The position numbers were made by a program, and so were the translations under genes. A DNA stretch of 59,719 bases. Source: an uncultured bacterium (GTDB lineage: Bacteria > Bacteroidota > Bacteroidia > Bacteroidales > Bacteroidaceae). This document shows, piece after piece, positions 46,143 through 55,550 of this stretch. Where the stretch lies: assembly GCA_905215555.1 (NCBI GenBank), contig CAJMQU010000028.1, forward strand, positions 1-59,719, given 5' to 3'. Position 1 is the stretch's first letter, and each line of letters starts with the position of its first letter. The notes beneath the pieces are model-generated. The model had not been told where the DNA came from. It saw nothing but the letters and a program-made list of their open reading frames with translations, and did no database searches.

Positions 46143-46181
46143 CATAACGACAGTGATACCCTCGCATAACGACTGAGGGTA
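46143..46181 (+). repeat. Paired 22-bp-spaced motif between xusA and xusB
   Basis: CATAACGAC occurs at 46143-46151 and 46165-46173, exactly 22 bp apart. A 7-bp inverted repeat (taccctc 46157-46163, gagggta 46175-46181) surrounds the second copy. The remaining part of the 294-bp gap 45988-46281 shows no gene. Confidence 0.5.
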
Positions 46182-46281
46182 CCTCGTGCCGGTTTGACTC
46201 ATAACCGCACAGAAACGGATAAATCTTGCCAACGGCTATGTATCGTATAAATTTAGTTTAATATAAAAGATAAAAAACAAC

Positions 46282-47676
46282 ATGAAGAAGAATTACTTTC
46301 TGACCGGATTCCTCGCTACTGCGATGACCGGACTAACATTGACAGCATGTACGGATGATGAGCCGAGCCTCGGCAGCGGCACTGTAGAAAAGGGTGAATA
46401 TGTTATCGCATCCTCTGTAACGGCTTCGGGAAATACAACTAACGTTCTGGTTTCTTCCAAGACGCTGGACGATGGAACGGTTTCCACCATCAATAATGGT
46501 TTGGTGAATGACGGTGCTACGCAATGGGTGTTTTATAAGAACCAATACCTGTATGGCCTGACTTATAATCAGGGAAATGCCGGTACCACCCGCTCGTTTT
46601 ATATGAATTCGAACTATGACATTGCGGCACGTTCGGGCGAATATGCTGTGAAGCGTTTCACTACTTACGGAATCTTTGATAAATACATCATTACTGCTTC
46701 CACTGGCGACGGTTATACCGGATATGCTGACGAAAACGGTTATCTGCCGAAAACATTCCTGTTCTCTTACATGGATGTCCCTGCCGAAACCTACACGACC
46801 AATGATACGCAGGAAAAGGCATACTTGTCGGAGAACTTTTTGGGAAATGGTGAGTTCGTAACATTGGCGGGTATCCTGGAGCATAACAATAAGATTTACA
46901 GTGCGGCCGTCCCGATGGGATTGAGCCAGTACGGGGCTAAAGCTGATGGTGGCAAATGGGTGTTGCCGGGCAACGAAGATCTGCTTAAGACTGAAGACGG
47001 CGGCTCAAACAGCAGCAGCTACAAGAAAGGCGAATTGCAATGGACGCAATATCCCAATGAGTGTTGGGTAGCTATCTTTGATAATGAAAGTTTCACTACG
47101 AAGAAGCTTATCAAGACAGAGAAGATCAGCTATGCCTGCGGGCGTTTCAAGTCTCAATATTATCAGACCATCTGGACTGCCGATAATGGTGATGTCTATG
47201 TGTTCTCTCCAAGTTATGCCAAAACGATGGACGATGCGCGTCAGCGGACCACTTTGCCTGCCGGTGTAGTACGCATCCCCAACGGAACGACAGACTTTGA
47301 TGATTACTATTGTGACTTGGAAACCCAGTCGGGTGGAAAATCATTCCTCCGTTGCTGGCACATCACGGGTGATTACTTCTTGATGTTGATGTACGACCGT
47401 CCTTTGACAGAGGAAGATTTCACTGCCAATCAACTGGCCGTCTTCAAGGCGGACAGCAAGAAGCTGACTTACGTGACCGGGCTGCCTGCCGGTGAGTTGA
47501 TTTCCGGTTTCGGAAACGCTCCTTATGCCGAGAATGGTGTTGTCTATATGACAGTAACGACTACCGATGGTCATCCTGCCATCTATAAGATTGATCCGGC
47601 AAGTGCGGTTGCCACCAAGGGACTTACTATAGAAGCTACTCAGGTCAGCGGTGTCGGCCGATTGAGTCCTCGTTAA
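46282..47676 (+). CDS. xusB: DUF4374 lipoprotein, XusB-like siderophore-binding protein
   Basis: A 464-residue lipoprotein with lipobox LTAC at about residue 23 and an acidic N-terminus. The beta-rich, repeat-like sequence (YVIASSVTASGNTTNVLVSS..., TYGIFDKYIITAST, ECWVAIFDNESF, VYMTVTTTDGHPAIYKID) fits the DUF4374 beta-propeller. In B. thetaiotaomicron the equivalent binds ferric enterobactin at the cell surface and passes it to XusA. It lies between the receptor and the PepSY membrane protein. The exact siderophore range cannot be read from sequence. Confidence 0.82.
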   Translation: MKKNYFLTGFLATAMTGLTLTACTDDEPSLGSGTVEKGEYVIASSVTASGNTTNVLVSSKTLDDGTVSTINNGLVNDGATQWVFYKNQYLYGLTYNQGNAGTTRSFYMNSNYDIAARSGEYAVKRFTTYGIFDKYIITASTGDGYTGYADENGYLPKTFLFSYMDVPAETYTTNDTQEKAYLSENFLGNGEFVTLAGILEHNNKIYSAAVPMGLSQYGAKADGGKWVLPGNEDLLKTEDGGSNSSSYKKGELQWTQYPNECWVAIFDNESFTTKKLIKTEKISYACGRFKSQYYQTIWTADNGDVYVFSPSYAKTMDDARQRTTLPAGVVRIPNGTTDFDDYYCDLETQSGGKSFLRCWHITGDYFLMLMYDRPLTEEDFTANQLAVFKADSKKLTYVTGLPAGELISGFGNAPYAENGVVYMTVTTTDGHPAIYKIDPASAVATKGLTIEATQVSGVGRLSPR

Positions 47677-47750
47677 ACATTCAGTTAGAAAATACAATAA
47701 AGAGCCTGTAGATGTGTGCCTGCCATGCTCTTTTTTACGAACTTCATAAA

Positions 47751-48965
47751 ATGACAATGAGAAAGATATTCCGTAACATACATTTGTGGCTTTCCATTCC
47801 TTTCGGAGTGCTTATCACCTTGATTTGTTTTTCGGGTGCCATGCTGGTCTTTGAAAAGGAAGTAATGGAGTTATGCCATCGCGACCTCTACTTTGTGAAG
47901 AAGGCCGGAACTGCACCTCTGCCCATGGATCAGTTGATGACGAAAGTGGCTGCCGCCTTGCCGGACAGCATATCGGTGACGGGCGTCAACATTTCATCTG
48001 ATCCCGAAAGAACCTATCAGGTCACGCTCTCCAAGCCCCGCCGTGCGTCTATGTATGTAGACCAATACACGGGTGAAATCATGGGGAAGTATGAGCGTGC
48101 ACCATTCTTCAACCTTATGTTCAGGATGCACCGCTGGATGCTGGACTCAATGAAGCCGGACGGCGGCATCTTCTGGGGCAAAATCATTGTGGGAACCAGT
48201 ACACTGATGTTTGTGTTCGTGCTGATATCGGGCTTAGTCATCTGGTGGCCGCGTACACGTAAGGTGTTGAAGAACAGCTTGAAGATTGTGGCGAATAAAG
48301 GATGGCGTCGTTTTTGGTACGACTTGCACGTGGCGGGCGGAATGTATGCACTTATTTTCCTTCTGGCAATGTCGCTTACGGGACTGACATGGTCTTTCCA
48401 GTGGTATCGGACGGGATTCTATAAAGTATTCGGTGTAGAAGTGCAATCTGGCACGGAACATGGAAACGCCGCCGCCAATGCTACGGCCAAAAGTGGAAAG
48501 CAGGGCGGCAAACCGGAAGGTCGTGGCGGTCGTTCCGGAAATAGAGGCGAAAGACCCGCGGGTGAAACTGGCAGACCCGAAGGCCGTGGTGAGCACAGGC
48601 GTTCTCCTTATGCAAAATGGGAACAAGTGTACGAACAACTGGCTCAGACAAATCCCGGTTACAAACAAATCAGCGTATCCGACGGTTCCGCCAGTGTTGC
48701 CAATAATCGTTTCGGCAACACTCGGGGCACAGACCGCTATAAGTTCAATCCCCGCAGCGGTGAGATAACCGAAACGATTCTATATAAGGATCTGGAAAAT
48801 TCCGGTAAAATTCGAGGTTGGATTTATTCCGTACACGTAGGGAGCTGGGGCGGTATGCTGACGCGGATATTAGCTTTCATTGCAGCATTGATAGGTGCAA
48901 GTCTTCCATTAACAGGATATTACCTGTGGGTACGTAAGAAGATGAAACGTAAACCTGTCTGTTAG
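47751..48965 (+). CDS. xusC: PepSY-domain inner-membrane protein, XusC-like
   Basis: A protein of about 404 residues starting at 47751 or at 47757 (MTMRKIFRNIHLW); the earlier in-frame start at 47712 overlaps a hairpin and gives no better N-terminus. PepSY-associated membrane segments: helix near 15-35 (GVLITLICFSGAMLVFEKE), helices near 145-170 and 205-230, and a C-terminal helix before VRKKMKRK. A Gly/Arg-rich low-complexity linker (about 250-290) is notable. Such proteins reduce or release iron from siderophores at the inner membrane. Third gene of the xus-like locus. Confidence 0.8.
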   Translation: MTMRKIFRNIHLWLSIPFGVLITLICFSGAMLVFEKEVMELCHRDLYFVKKAGTAPLPMDQLMTKVAAALPDSISVTGVNISSDPERTYQVTLSKPRRASMYVDQYTGEIMGKYERAPFFNLMFRMHRWMLDSMKPDGGIFWGKIIVGTSTLMFVFVLISGLVIWWPRTRKVLKNSLKIVANKGWRRFWYDLHVAGGMYALIFLLAMSLTGLTWSFQWYRTGFYKVFGVEVQSGTEHGNAAANATAKSGKQGGKPEGRGGRSGNRGERPAGETGRPEGRGEHRRSPYAKWEQVYEQLAQTNPGYKQISVSDGSASVANNRFGNTRGTDRYKFNPRSGEITETILYKDLENSGKIRGWIYSVHVGSWGGMLTRILAFIAALIGASLPLTGYYLWVRKKMKRKPVC

Positions 48966-48985
48966 GGGGATATGTAAAAAACAAT

Positions 48986-49030
48986 AAAGTGTCAGTTCGG
49001 CAAAATGATGTCGGACTGACACTTTGCATT
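48986..49030 (+). terminator. Terminator of the xus-like locus
   Basis: A perfect 11-bp stem (aaagtgtcagt at 48986-48996, actgacacttt at 49015-49025) lies 20 bp after the xusC stop and is followed by a moderately T-rich stretch. Confidence 0.75.
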
Positions 49031-49161
49031 TTATGCATAATGAGAATGCGATATTTCCGACCGATGGCAGGGCAGAACGAAAAGAAACGAACGAAAATCA
49101 GCATGTTGTTGATTGAAAGTGTAATCCACAAATATATACAACTCTGAAAAAAGAAAAACAT

Positions 49162-49325
49162 ATGGTCTGTATGCTGGAAACACATGGTCTGTTTCCCATC
49201 TATAGACCGTTTGTTTCCGATATATAGATGGTTTGTGTTGCATCTATAGTTCTTTGGCATCCCATCTATAGTTCTTTCGTGTCCCATATATAGATTGTTC
49301 GCGTCCCATCTATACTTCTTGTATG
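49162..49325. repeat. Noncoding 22-bp tandem repeat array
   Basis: Between xusC and the GH2 gene (gap 48966-49646), eight degenerate units follow one another at exact 22-bp steps. Unit starts are at 49162, 49184, 49206, 49228, 49250, 49272, 49294 and 49316, with recurring words (a/t)t(g/c)(g/t)t(c/t)tg and atctatag or atatatag. Bases 49266-49278 (ctatagttctttc) are the exact complement of 49325-49337, so the right end can fold back. No open reading frame or spacer structure is present. The rest of the gap shows only the terminator and no gene. Confidence 0.8.
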
Positions 49326-49646
49326 AAAGAACTATAGTTCCTTGCATAAGTATTGTATGTATCGTCTGCTTTATGCAGAAACAATGCATTTATATTCTAA
49401 AGATTATACGATTAAATTCTGTTTGAGCAGTTTGCAGAGAAGGCTCTGTTGGGGAAAGCTGACTTTTAGTGGCTTTTTGTTTACTATGGGGCATGATTGA
49501 TAACTTCTTGTACTGTGAAAAGTCCGGCGGGAAGAAGCGGGTAATCTTCCCTCCGTCATTTTGTACAGACAGAAAATCATTCTGTTTATTTATGTTTTGC
49601 CCGGGAATGCCTTTCTTTGTAAAATCGAATAATAAAGCCAAATACT

Positions 49647-52619
49647 ATGAGTAGAAAGCACTTTCTCATAACTATCCTCTTCCTGCTGACAACTTGGGTA
49701 ACGCAAGCTCAGGAAACAGAACGCCAATATCTTTCCGGAACCGGGTTGGGCAATACAACGACCTGGCAATTCCGGGTGTCCGAAGGCCGTAATAGCGGAC
49801 GTTGGAGCAAAATAGAAGTCCCCTCCCAATGGGAACTGCAAGGCTTCGGCGAATATACTTACGGTCGCTGGTACAAAAAGCCGGGCGTAAAGAATCCCTC
49901 GATGGAAGAAGGCACATACAAACGCTCTTTCCGCATACCCCGCAACTGGCAGGGGCGGAACGTACGTCTCTGGTTTGATGGCGTCATGACCGATACCGAG
50001 GTTTTCGTTAACGGACAATCAGCAGGTTCGGTGCATCAGGGCGGTTTCTATCGCTTCTCTTATGATGTGACGGATTTATTGAAATATGGAAACTCCAACC
50101 AGATAGAAGTGCGGGTGAAGAAGCACTCCGACAACCGCACCGTGAACGCTGCCGAACGCAAGGCGGACTGGTGGCTGTTCGGTGGAATCTATCGCCCCGT
50201 ATGGCTGGAGGCAAAGCCTGCCGTGCACATTGAGCGCCTGGCGGTGGATGCCCGTGCAGATGGAGAATTGAAAGTCGAGGTACATCTGCAAGGCGTCACT
50301 GGAGAAGAAAGTCTTTCGATGGAAGTGTCACCTGTATCTGCAAAGGATTCTGAACACCGGCCGGTGAAGGTCACCGCCGATTCCATCCAACTGCTGACTG
50401 CCCATTTTGACGGCATCTCTCCCTGGACTCCGGAGTCGCCTACGCTCTACCGGCTCACGGTTTCCCTGCTCGGCAAAGCGGGAAATGTCATTCATTCCAT
50501 GAACACCCGTATCGGTTTCCGTACCATTGATTTTCGTCCCCGCGACGGTCTTTACCTGAATGGCACAAAACTGGTGATGAAAGGTATCAACCGTCACTCT
50601 TTCCATCCCGATGGCGGACGAACCACAAATAAAGAACTCAGCATACAGGACGTGAAGCTCATCAAAGAGATGAATATGAATGCGGTGCGTTCCCATTATC
50701 CGCCCGATACACATTTCCTGGATGCCTGCGACTCCCTCGGCCTGCTTTACATTGACGAACTGGCAGGCTGGCAGAATGCTTACGATACTCCGACAGGCAC
50801 CCGGTTGGTGCGCGAGATGCTGACACGCGATGTCAATCATCCGTGCATCGTACTTTGGAGCAATGGCAATGAGGGCGGATGGAACACCGCCATCGATAGC
50901 CTCTTTCGTACATACGACCCTCAGAAACGCCACGTTATCCATCCCTGGGCCGACTTTGATGAATTGGATACACACCACTATCCCGCTTATCTCACAGGGG
51001 TAGCCCGCTTCACCAATGGTTATAAAGTCTTTATGCCTGCCGAATTCATGCACGGCCAGTACGACCAGGGGCATGGTGCCGGACTGGAAGATTTCTGGGC
51101 GCGCTATACGGCGCATCCTCTGTTCGCCGGAGGATTTATGTGGGCATATAGCGATGAGGCTGTGCGCCGTTCGGATCGTGGCGGGGCGTTGGACAGTGAA
51201 GATTATAATGCGCCGGACGGCATTCTCGGCCCTTTCCGTGAGAAAGAGGGCAGTTACTATTCTGTGCGTGAAGTCTGGTCGCCGATACATGTGGAACCGT
51301 TGATGATTACTCCTTCATTCCGTGGAAATTTCCGGGTGTCGAACAGATATTTGTTTACCAATCTGAGTGCATGCTCCATGCGTTGGCGGGTGCTTCGCTG
51401 TGTGTCGCCGTTGAATGGAAAGGAAGAAGGGGAAGTCGTGGCTGTGGCCGACGGTGGTGCACGGGCATGGCGTCAGGTGGTGGACAGTGGAAGCGTACAG
51501 TTGCCGTCATTGATACCCGGTGAGACAGGCTTTGCACACATCAGCCTGCCGGACAACTTTTTCAATGGAGATATTTTGGAACTTGAAGCATACGGGGCGG
51601 ATGGTGAAAGTGTCTGTACACGTACATTCCCGATACATTATGCACAGGATTATCTGCAACGGGAGAGGGCTGCGCTGTCGGGACGGGCGGATGATTATTT
51701 GTCCTTACAGCCATCCGGTTCTTCTGCAAGAAAGCTTGCTGCTTCGGAAAACTCTGCTTTCATTCCTCCTTGCCATATTGATGAAACTGGCACTTCCATC
51801 ACTCTGTCTTCTTCTGCCGTCACCGTCTCTTTCCGGAAGAGTGATGCTACTATCACTTCTGTGACGAGAAATGCCGATGGACAGATTATTCCGTTAAAAG
51901 ACGGTCCTGTGGCTGTTGGTATGAAGATGGTGCTGGCCGGTTTATCCGCCCGTATGGAAAACGGTGATGCTGTTCTTTGTGCCCAGTATCGGGGGGCGGC
52001 GGACTCTATTGTCTGGCGTATGTCGCCCGATGGCTTGCTTTCGATGGATGCCGTATTGCTGAACCGTGCTTCTGGCGGCGGAGGTTTTGACGATGCTTTT
52101 ACGGATACGGAAGTGTTGAATCTTGGTCTCACTTTCTCTTATCCCGAATCGGACTGTTCCGGTATGCGCTGGATGGGTCGTGGCCCTTATCGTGTATGGA
52201 AGAATCGTATTCCGGGCACGAGTTATGGTATTTGGCAGAAAGATTATAATAATACAATCACCGGTGAGAGTACCGACCGTTTGGTTTACCCGGAGTTCAA
52301 AGGTTATCATGCCAATTTCTACTGGGCAACCCTGCAAAGTCCCACTTCTCCATTCACCGTCTATGCAGCCAGTGACGGCATATTCCTGAGAGTATTTACC
52401 CCTGAAGAACCTCGCGGACGTCAGGATGGCAAAAACACCATGCCCGACTTTCCCGCCGGAGATATCTCCTTCTTGCTCGAAATTCCCGGCATCCGTTGCT
52501 TCAAGCCCATCAGTCAGCACGGACCGCAAAGCCAACCGGGAATCATCCGCATCAAAAAAGGGGACGAAGGAGTCAGACTAAATCTACTTTTTGACTTCTG
52601 TACTTTTCTTTTGCCTTGA
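49647..52619 (+). CDS. Secreted GH2 glycosidase (beta-galactosidase/glucuronidase type)
   Basis: A 990-residue GH2 enzyme with signal peptide to about residue 22 (TQAQ). The N-terminal sugar-binding domain (VPSQWELQGFGEYTYGRWYKK), two Ig-like domains, then the TIM barrel with KGINRHSFHPDGG, acid/base E409 in WSNGNEGG and nucleophile E466 in MPAEFMHG; the sequence WLFGGIYRPVW is standard GH2. C-terminal domains from about 620 are extra. Specificity could be beta-galactose or glucuronate. It stands alone, with repeat DNA on both sides. Confidence 0.9.
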   Translation: MSRKHFLITILFLLTTWVTQAQETERQYLSGTGLGNTTTWQFRVSEGRNSGRWSKIEVPSQWELQGFGEYTYGRWYKKPGVKNPSMEEGTYKRSFRIPRNWQGRNVRLWFDGVMTDTEVFVNGQSAGSVHQGGFYRFSYDVTDLLKYGNSNQIEVRVKKHSDNRTVNAAERKADWWLFGGIYRPVWLEAKPAVHIERLAVDARADGELKVEVHLQGVTGEESLSMEVSPVSAKDSEHRPVKVTADSIQLLTAHFDGISPWTPESPTLYRLTVSLLGKAGNVIHSMNTRIGFRTIDFRPRDGLYLNGTKLVMKGINRHSFHPDGGRTTNKELSIQDVKLIKEMNMNAVRSHYPPDTHFLDACDSLGLLYIDELAGWQNAYDTPTGTRLVREMLTRDVNHPCIVLWSNGNEGGWNTAIDSLFRTYDPQKRHVIHPWADFDELDTHHYPAYLTGVARFTNGYKVFMPAEFMHGQYDQGHGAGLEDFWARYTAHPLFAGGFMWAYSDEAVRRSDRGGALDSEDYNAPDGILGPFREKEGSYYSVREVWSPIHVEPLMITPSFRGNFRVSNRYLFTNLSACSMRWRVLRCVSPLNGKEEGEVVAVADGGARAWRQVVDSGSVQLPSLIPGETGFAHISLPDNFFNGDILELEAYGADGESVCTRTFPIHYAQDYLQRERAALSGRADDYLSLQPSGSSARKLAASENSAFIPPCHIDETGTSITLSSSAVTVSFRKSDATITSVTRNADGQIIPLKDGPVAVGMKMVLAGLSARMENGDAVLCAQYRGAADSIVWRMSPDGLLSMDAVLLNRASGGGGFDDAFTDTEVLNLGLTFSYPESDCSGMRWMGRGPYRVWKNRIPGTSYGIWQKDYNNTITGESTDRLVYPEFKGYHANFYWATLQSPTSPFTVYAASDGIFLRVFTPEEPRGRQDGKNTMPDFPAGDISFLLEIPGIRCFKPISQHGPQSQPGIIRIKKGDEGVRLNLLFDFCTFLLP

Positions 52620-52698
52620 TGCAGTAGGGGATGTACTTTCTTTTGCCTTGACGCAAAAGAAAGATACCAAAGAAAAAGTCAAGGCTTCACTTCCGGGG

Positions 52699-53056
52699 CT
52701 ACTCCGACACTGCCATTCGCAGACGGGGCTCGAACTCGCTTCGCTCAGACAATCGCCCCTTACCTGCGCCTGACAGTGCCTCCGCTGACGCCCCTACAGT
52801 GAGGCCGGGAAACCTTTCGGTATGGGGGATAGTTGTGGAGGCAGTTTATATATCGTAGCTGATTACGGTGTATAGTTGCTTACACTGCGCAGCCGCCTAC
52901 ATCGCACATACATCGCGCCTACATCGCACATACATCGCGCAGCCTTCGGGCATAGGCGTAGGTGCGTGAGCGTAGGTGCTGTCAGGCGCAGGTAAGGGGC
53001 GATTGTCTGAGCGAAGCGAGTTCGAGCCCCGTCTGCGCATGGCAGTACCGGAGTAG
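52699..53056. repeat. Large inverted-repeat element with 59-bp perfect arms
   Basis: Arms at 52718-52776 and 52979-53037 are perfect reverse complements over 59 bp, and matching continues imperfectly out to about 52699 and 53056. The roughly 200-bp loop contains a 22-bp unit twice in tandem (52897-52918 and 52919-52940) with repeated ACATCGC words. Outside the arms are AAAGAAAAAGT-type stretches. No transposase is present. The gap 52620-53235 otherwise holds only the promoter of the next gene. Confidence 0.85.
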
Positions 53057-53188
53057 CACCGGAGACTGAGCCCGTGCCCTTTCTTTTTGATACTTTTTCT
53101 TTCGGGCAAACGAAAGAAAAAGTATAAGACCATCATTTCACTTATCATTTCCGCCAAACCATTCAGACCTCTTTTCGCTGTAAACCGC

Positions 53189-53197
53189 TATATTTGC
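53189..53197 (+). promoter_or_regulatory. -7 promoter box for the gene at 53236
   Basis: TATATTTGC matches TAnnTTTG and lies 39 bp before the ATG, just outside the large inverted-repeat element, giving a leader of about 32 bases. There are no TCAAAA half-sites at the RhaR-type distance. Confidence 0.55.
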
Positions 53198-53235
53198 CCC
53201 AGCTATTAATCTAACTATCTGTTATAAAGAATACC

Positions 53236-55383
53236 ATGAAAAAAGTATTTTATTCCCTTTTCGCTGCTTTGTTGCTGACGTCTTGTGGTTCGGAGAAACA
53301 AACTCCGATAGACCGCGAAGCACTGGTAGCCCGTAATAATCCCCAAGTAACCGAATTCGATTCGTTGGCTTCGCTTAGTGTCGGTAACGGCGAGTTTGCG
53401 TTTACTGTAGATGCTACTGGTTTGCAGACCTTCCCGGAGATGTATCGTAAAGGCGTTCCCTTGGGTACACAAAGTCAATGGGGTTGGCATAGCTTTGCTA
53501 ATCCGAAGAACCTGAAACACGAAGAGACTCTGAAAGCATTCAACTTTGGTCGTGGACACGAGGAACTCTATGCCTGTCAGTTCAAAGAACCCGGTCGTCA
53601 GAAAGAGGCTTCCGACTGGTTCCGCGTGAACCCGCATCGTCTGCATTTGGGTATCGTCGGCCTGGAACTGGGCGAAGGAGTGAAAGCCTCCGATATTACG
53701 GACATTCAGCAAACACTGAACATGTGGAAAGGTGAAGTCACCAGCCACTTTACATTGAATGGCAATGCTTACGATGTGCAAACAGTCTGCCATCCTGATA
53801 AAGATATGATTTCCGCTTGCGTCACCAACCGTGCACATAGCGGTATTAATCTGCGTTTCCCTTACCCCACTGGCGGACATGCGGACGATGCCTGCAATTG
53901 GGATGCTAATGACCTGCATTCTACGGTTATCGTTTGTCAGGATGCCCAAAGCGCTGTGCTGAAACGTGTGCTCGATGCCACAACTTATTATGTAACCCTC
54001 CGTTGGGAAGGCAAAGCCCGTCTGGCAGAGAAGTCGAAGAACTACTTCGTGTTGACTCCCGAAGAAGATATGCTGGCATTCTCTTGTCTTTTCACGCCGG
54101 ATTTCTCAGGAACCGTTCTTGAGAGCGAACCTCCTGTCTATACCAGTGACACATTGCCTGCTTTCGCTGAAACCGCCGCTGCCAGTGCCGCTTATTGGGC
54201 GGACTTCTGGAAGAATGGCGCTGCCGTCGACTTCTCTCATTGCACCGATCCTCGTGCCAAAGAACTGGAACGCCGCGTGTTGCTTTCGCAGTATCTCCTT
54301 GCCATTCAGTCGGCAGGAAGCGTGCCTCCACAGGAAACTGGTCTGACTTATAACTCCTGGTTCGGCAAGTTCCACCTTGAAATGATTTGGTGGCATCAGT
54401 CCTGGCAAGCACTTTGGGGACATGAGAATCTGCTGGACCGTACACTGGGCTGGTATGAAACCGTTGAACCCGTAGCTCGTGAAATTGCCCGCCGCCAAGG
54501 TTTCCCCGGTGTGCGCTGGATGAAGATGACTGATCCCAGCGGTACGGAAGCCCCCTCGAATGTAGGTTCTTTCCTTATCTGGCAGCAACCGCACTTTATC
54601 TATCTGGCAGAACTTGTTTACCGTGCCAATCCTTCGGATGAGGTTATTAAGAAATACAACCGCCTGGTGCAGGAGACTGCCGAGTTTATGTATGCCTTTG
54701 CCACATATGATGAGTTCCACGGCCGCTTCATCCTGAAAGGTGCCATTCCGGCACAGGAAACCTTGCGTGCAGCCACTACCATCAACTCGCCTTTCGAACT
54801 TTCTTACTGGCACTATGCCATGCAGACAGCCCAGTTGTGGCGTGAGCGTGCCGGAGAGAAGCGTAATCTGGAATGGGATGAGATGATCGATAAACTTTCT
54901 CCGCTTGCTTACAACGAAGATAATCTGTATCTGGCTTCCGAAGATGCCGTGGATACTTACAAAGATATCCGTTTCACCAGCGATCACATGGCCGTACTGG
55001 GTTCGGTAGGTATCTTGCCGATGAATAAGCTTATCCGTGACGATTATATGAAGAATACTCTGCACTGGATATGGGATAACTGGAACTGGGGCAAAACCTG
55101 GGGCTGGGATTACCCGATGACTGCCATGAACGCTGCCCGCCTGGGCGAACCGGAGAAGGCGGTGGGTGCCTTGCTGATGGACAAGCGCACGAACACTTAC
55201 CTGCTGAACGGGCACAACTATCAGGATGGCCGCCTGCGCGTTTACCTGCCCGGTAACGGTGGCTTGCTGACTGCTGTGGCGCTGATGTGTGCCGGTTGGG
55301 ATGGCTGTCAGGTGAAAAATCCGGGATTCCCGAAAGATGGAACGTGGGACGTTCGTTGGGAAGGATTGAAGCCGATGCCATAA
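53236..55383 (+). CDS. Alpha/alpha-barrel glycoside hydrolase-like lipoprotein, family unassigned
   Basis: A 715-residue lipoprotein (lipobox LLLTSC at about residue 17). An N-terminal beta-sandwich-like part (about 40-320) is followed by a helical region with WFGKFHLEMIWWHQSWQALWGHENLLDRTLGWYETV, WMKMTDPSGTEAP and WDNWNWGKTWGWDYPMTAMNAARLG, as in clan members of the (alpha/alpha)6 glycosidases related to GH65/GH95. I do not recognise the exact family, and no catalytic residue can be assigned with confidence. It lies before a second large alpha/alpha-barrel protein. Confidence 0.7.
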   Translation: MKKVFYSLFAALLLTSCGSEKQTPIDREALVARNNPQVTEFDSLASLSVGNGEFAFTVDATGLQTFPEMYRKGVPLGTQSQWGWHSFANPKNLKHEETLKAFNFGRGHEELYACQFKEPGRQKEASDWFRVNPHRLHLGIVGLELGEGVKASDITDIQQTLNMWKGEVTSHFTLNGNAYDVQTVCHPDKDMISACVTNRAHSGINLRFPYPTGGHADDACNWDANDLHSTVIVCQDAQSAVLKRVLDATTYYVTLRWEGKARLAEKSKNYFVLTPEEDMLAFSCLFTPDFSGTVLESEPPVYTSDTLPAFAETAAASAAYWADFWKNGAAVDFSHCTDPRAKELERRVLLSQYLLAIQSAGSVPPQETGLTYNSWFGKFHLEMIWWHQSWQALWGHENLLDRTLGWYETVEPVAREIARRQGFPGVRWMKMTDPSGTEAPSNVGSFLIWQQPHFIYLAELVYRANPSDEVIKKYNRLVQETAEFMYAFATYDEFHGRFILKGAIPAQETLRAATTINSPFELSYWHYAMQTAQLWRERAGEKRNLEWDEMIDKLSPLAYNEDNLYLASEDAVDTYKDIRFTSDHMAVLGSVGILPMNKLIRDDYMKNTLHWIWDNWNWGKTWGWDYPMTAMNAARLGEPEKAVGALLMDKRTNTYLLNGHNYQDGRLRVYLPGNGGLLTAVALMCAGWDGCQVKNPGFPKDGTWDVRWEGLKPMP

Positions 55384-55433
55384 AGGGCACTTTGCGATTG
55401 ACGAAGTGGTTCATTATAGAGCAATTTTGAATT

Positions 55434-55470
55434 AAATGATAATTTGGCGCGGAGCGCTAAATTATCATTT
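55434..55470. repeat. Short AAATGATAATTT hairpin element
   Basis: Arms at 55434-55450 and 55454-55470 form a 17-bp hairpin (one wobble) around a gga loop. The outer 12 bases AAATGATAATTT are identical to the arms of the element at 12685-12790. It lies between the genes ending at 55383 and starting at 55551 and may act as a terminator or mRNA end cap. Confidence 0.7.
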
Positions 55471-55550
55471 GTTTCTTTTTTGCATCGCAATGAACCGTCT
55501 CCGGCAACCAGTTTTTTATATTTTTACTAATCCTATTCCTTTAAGATATC

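Noticed and set aside
49162..49337. CRISPR array
   Set aside because: Units follow directly at 22 bp with no unique spacers, they are degenerate, and no cas gene is near.
52897..52940. Coding repeat or CRISPR remnant in the inverted-repeat loop
   Set aside because: Only two tandem units, stops in the frames, and enclosed in a hairpin-forming element.
54106..55215. 369-codon minus-strand open frame
   Set aside because: It is a shadow of the lipoprotein gene at 53236-55383, without recognisable domains.
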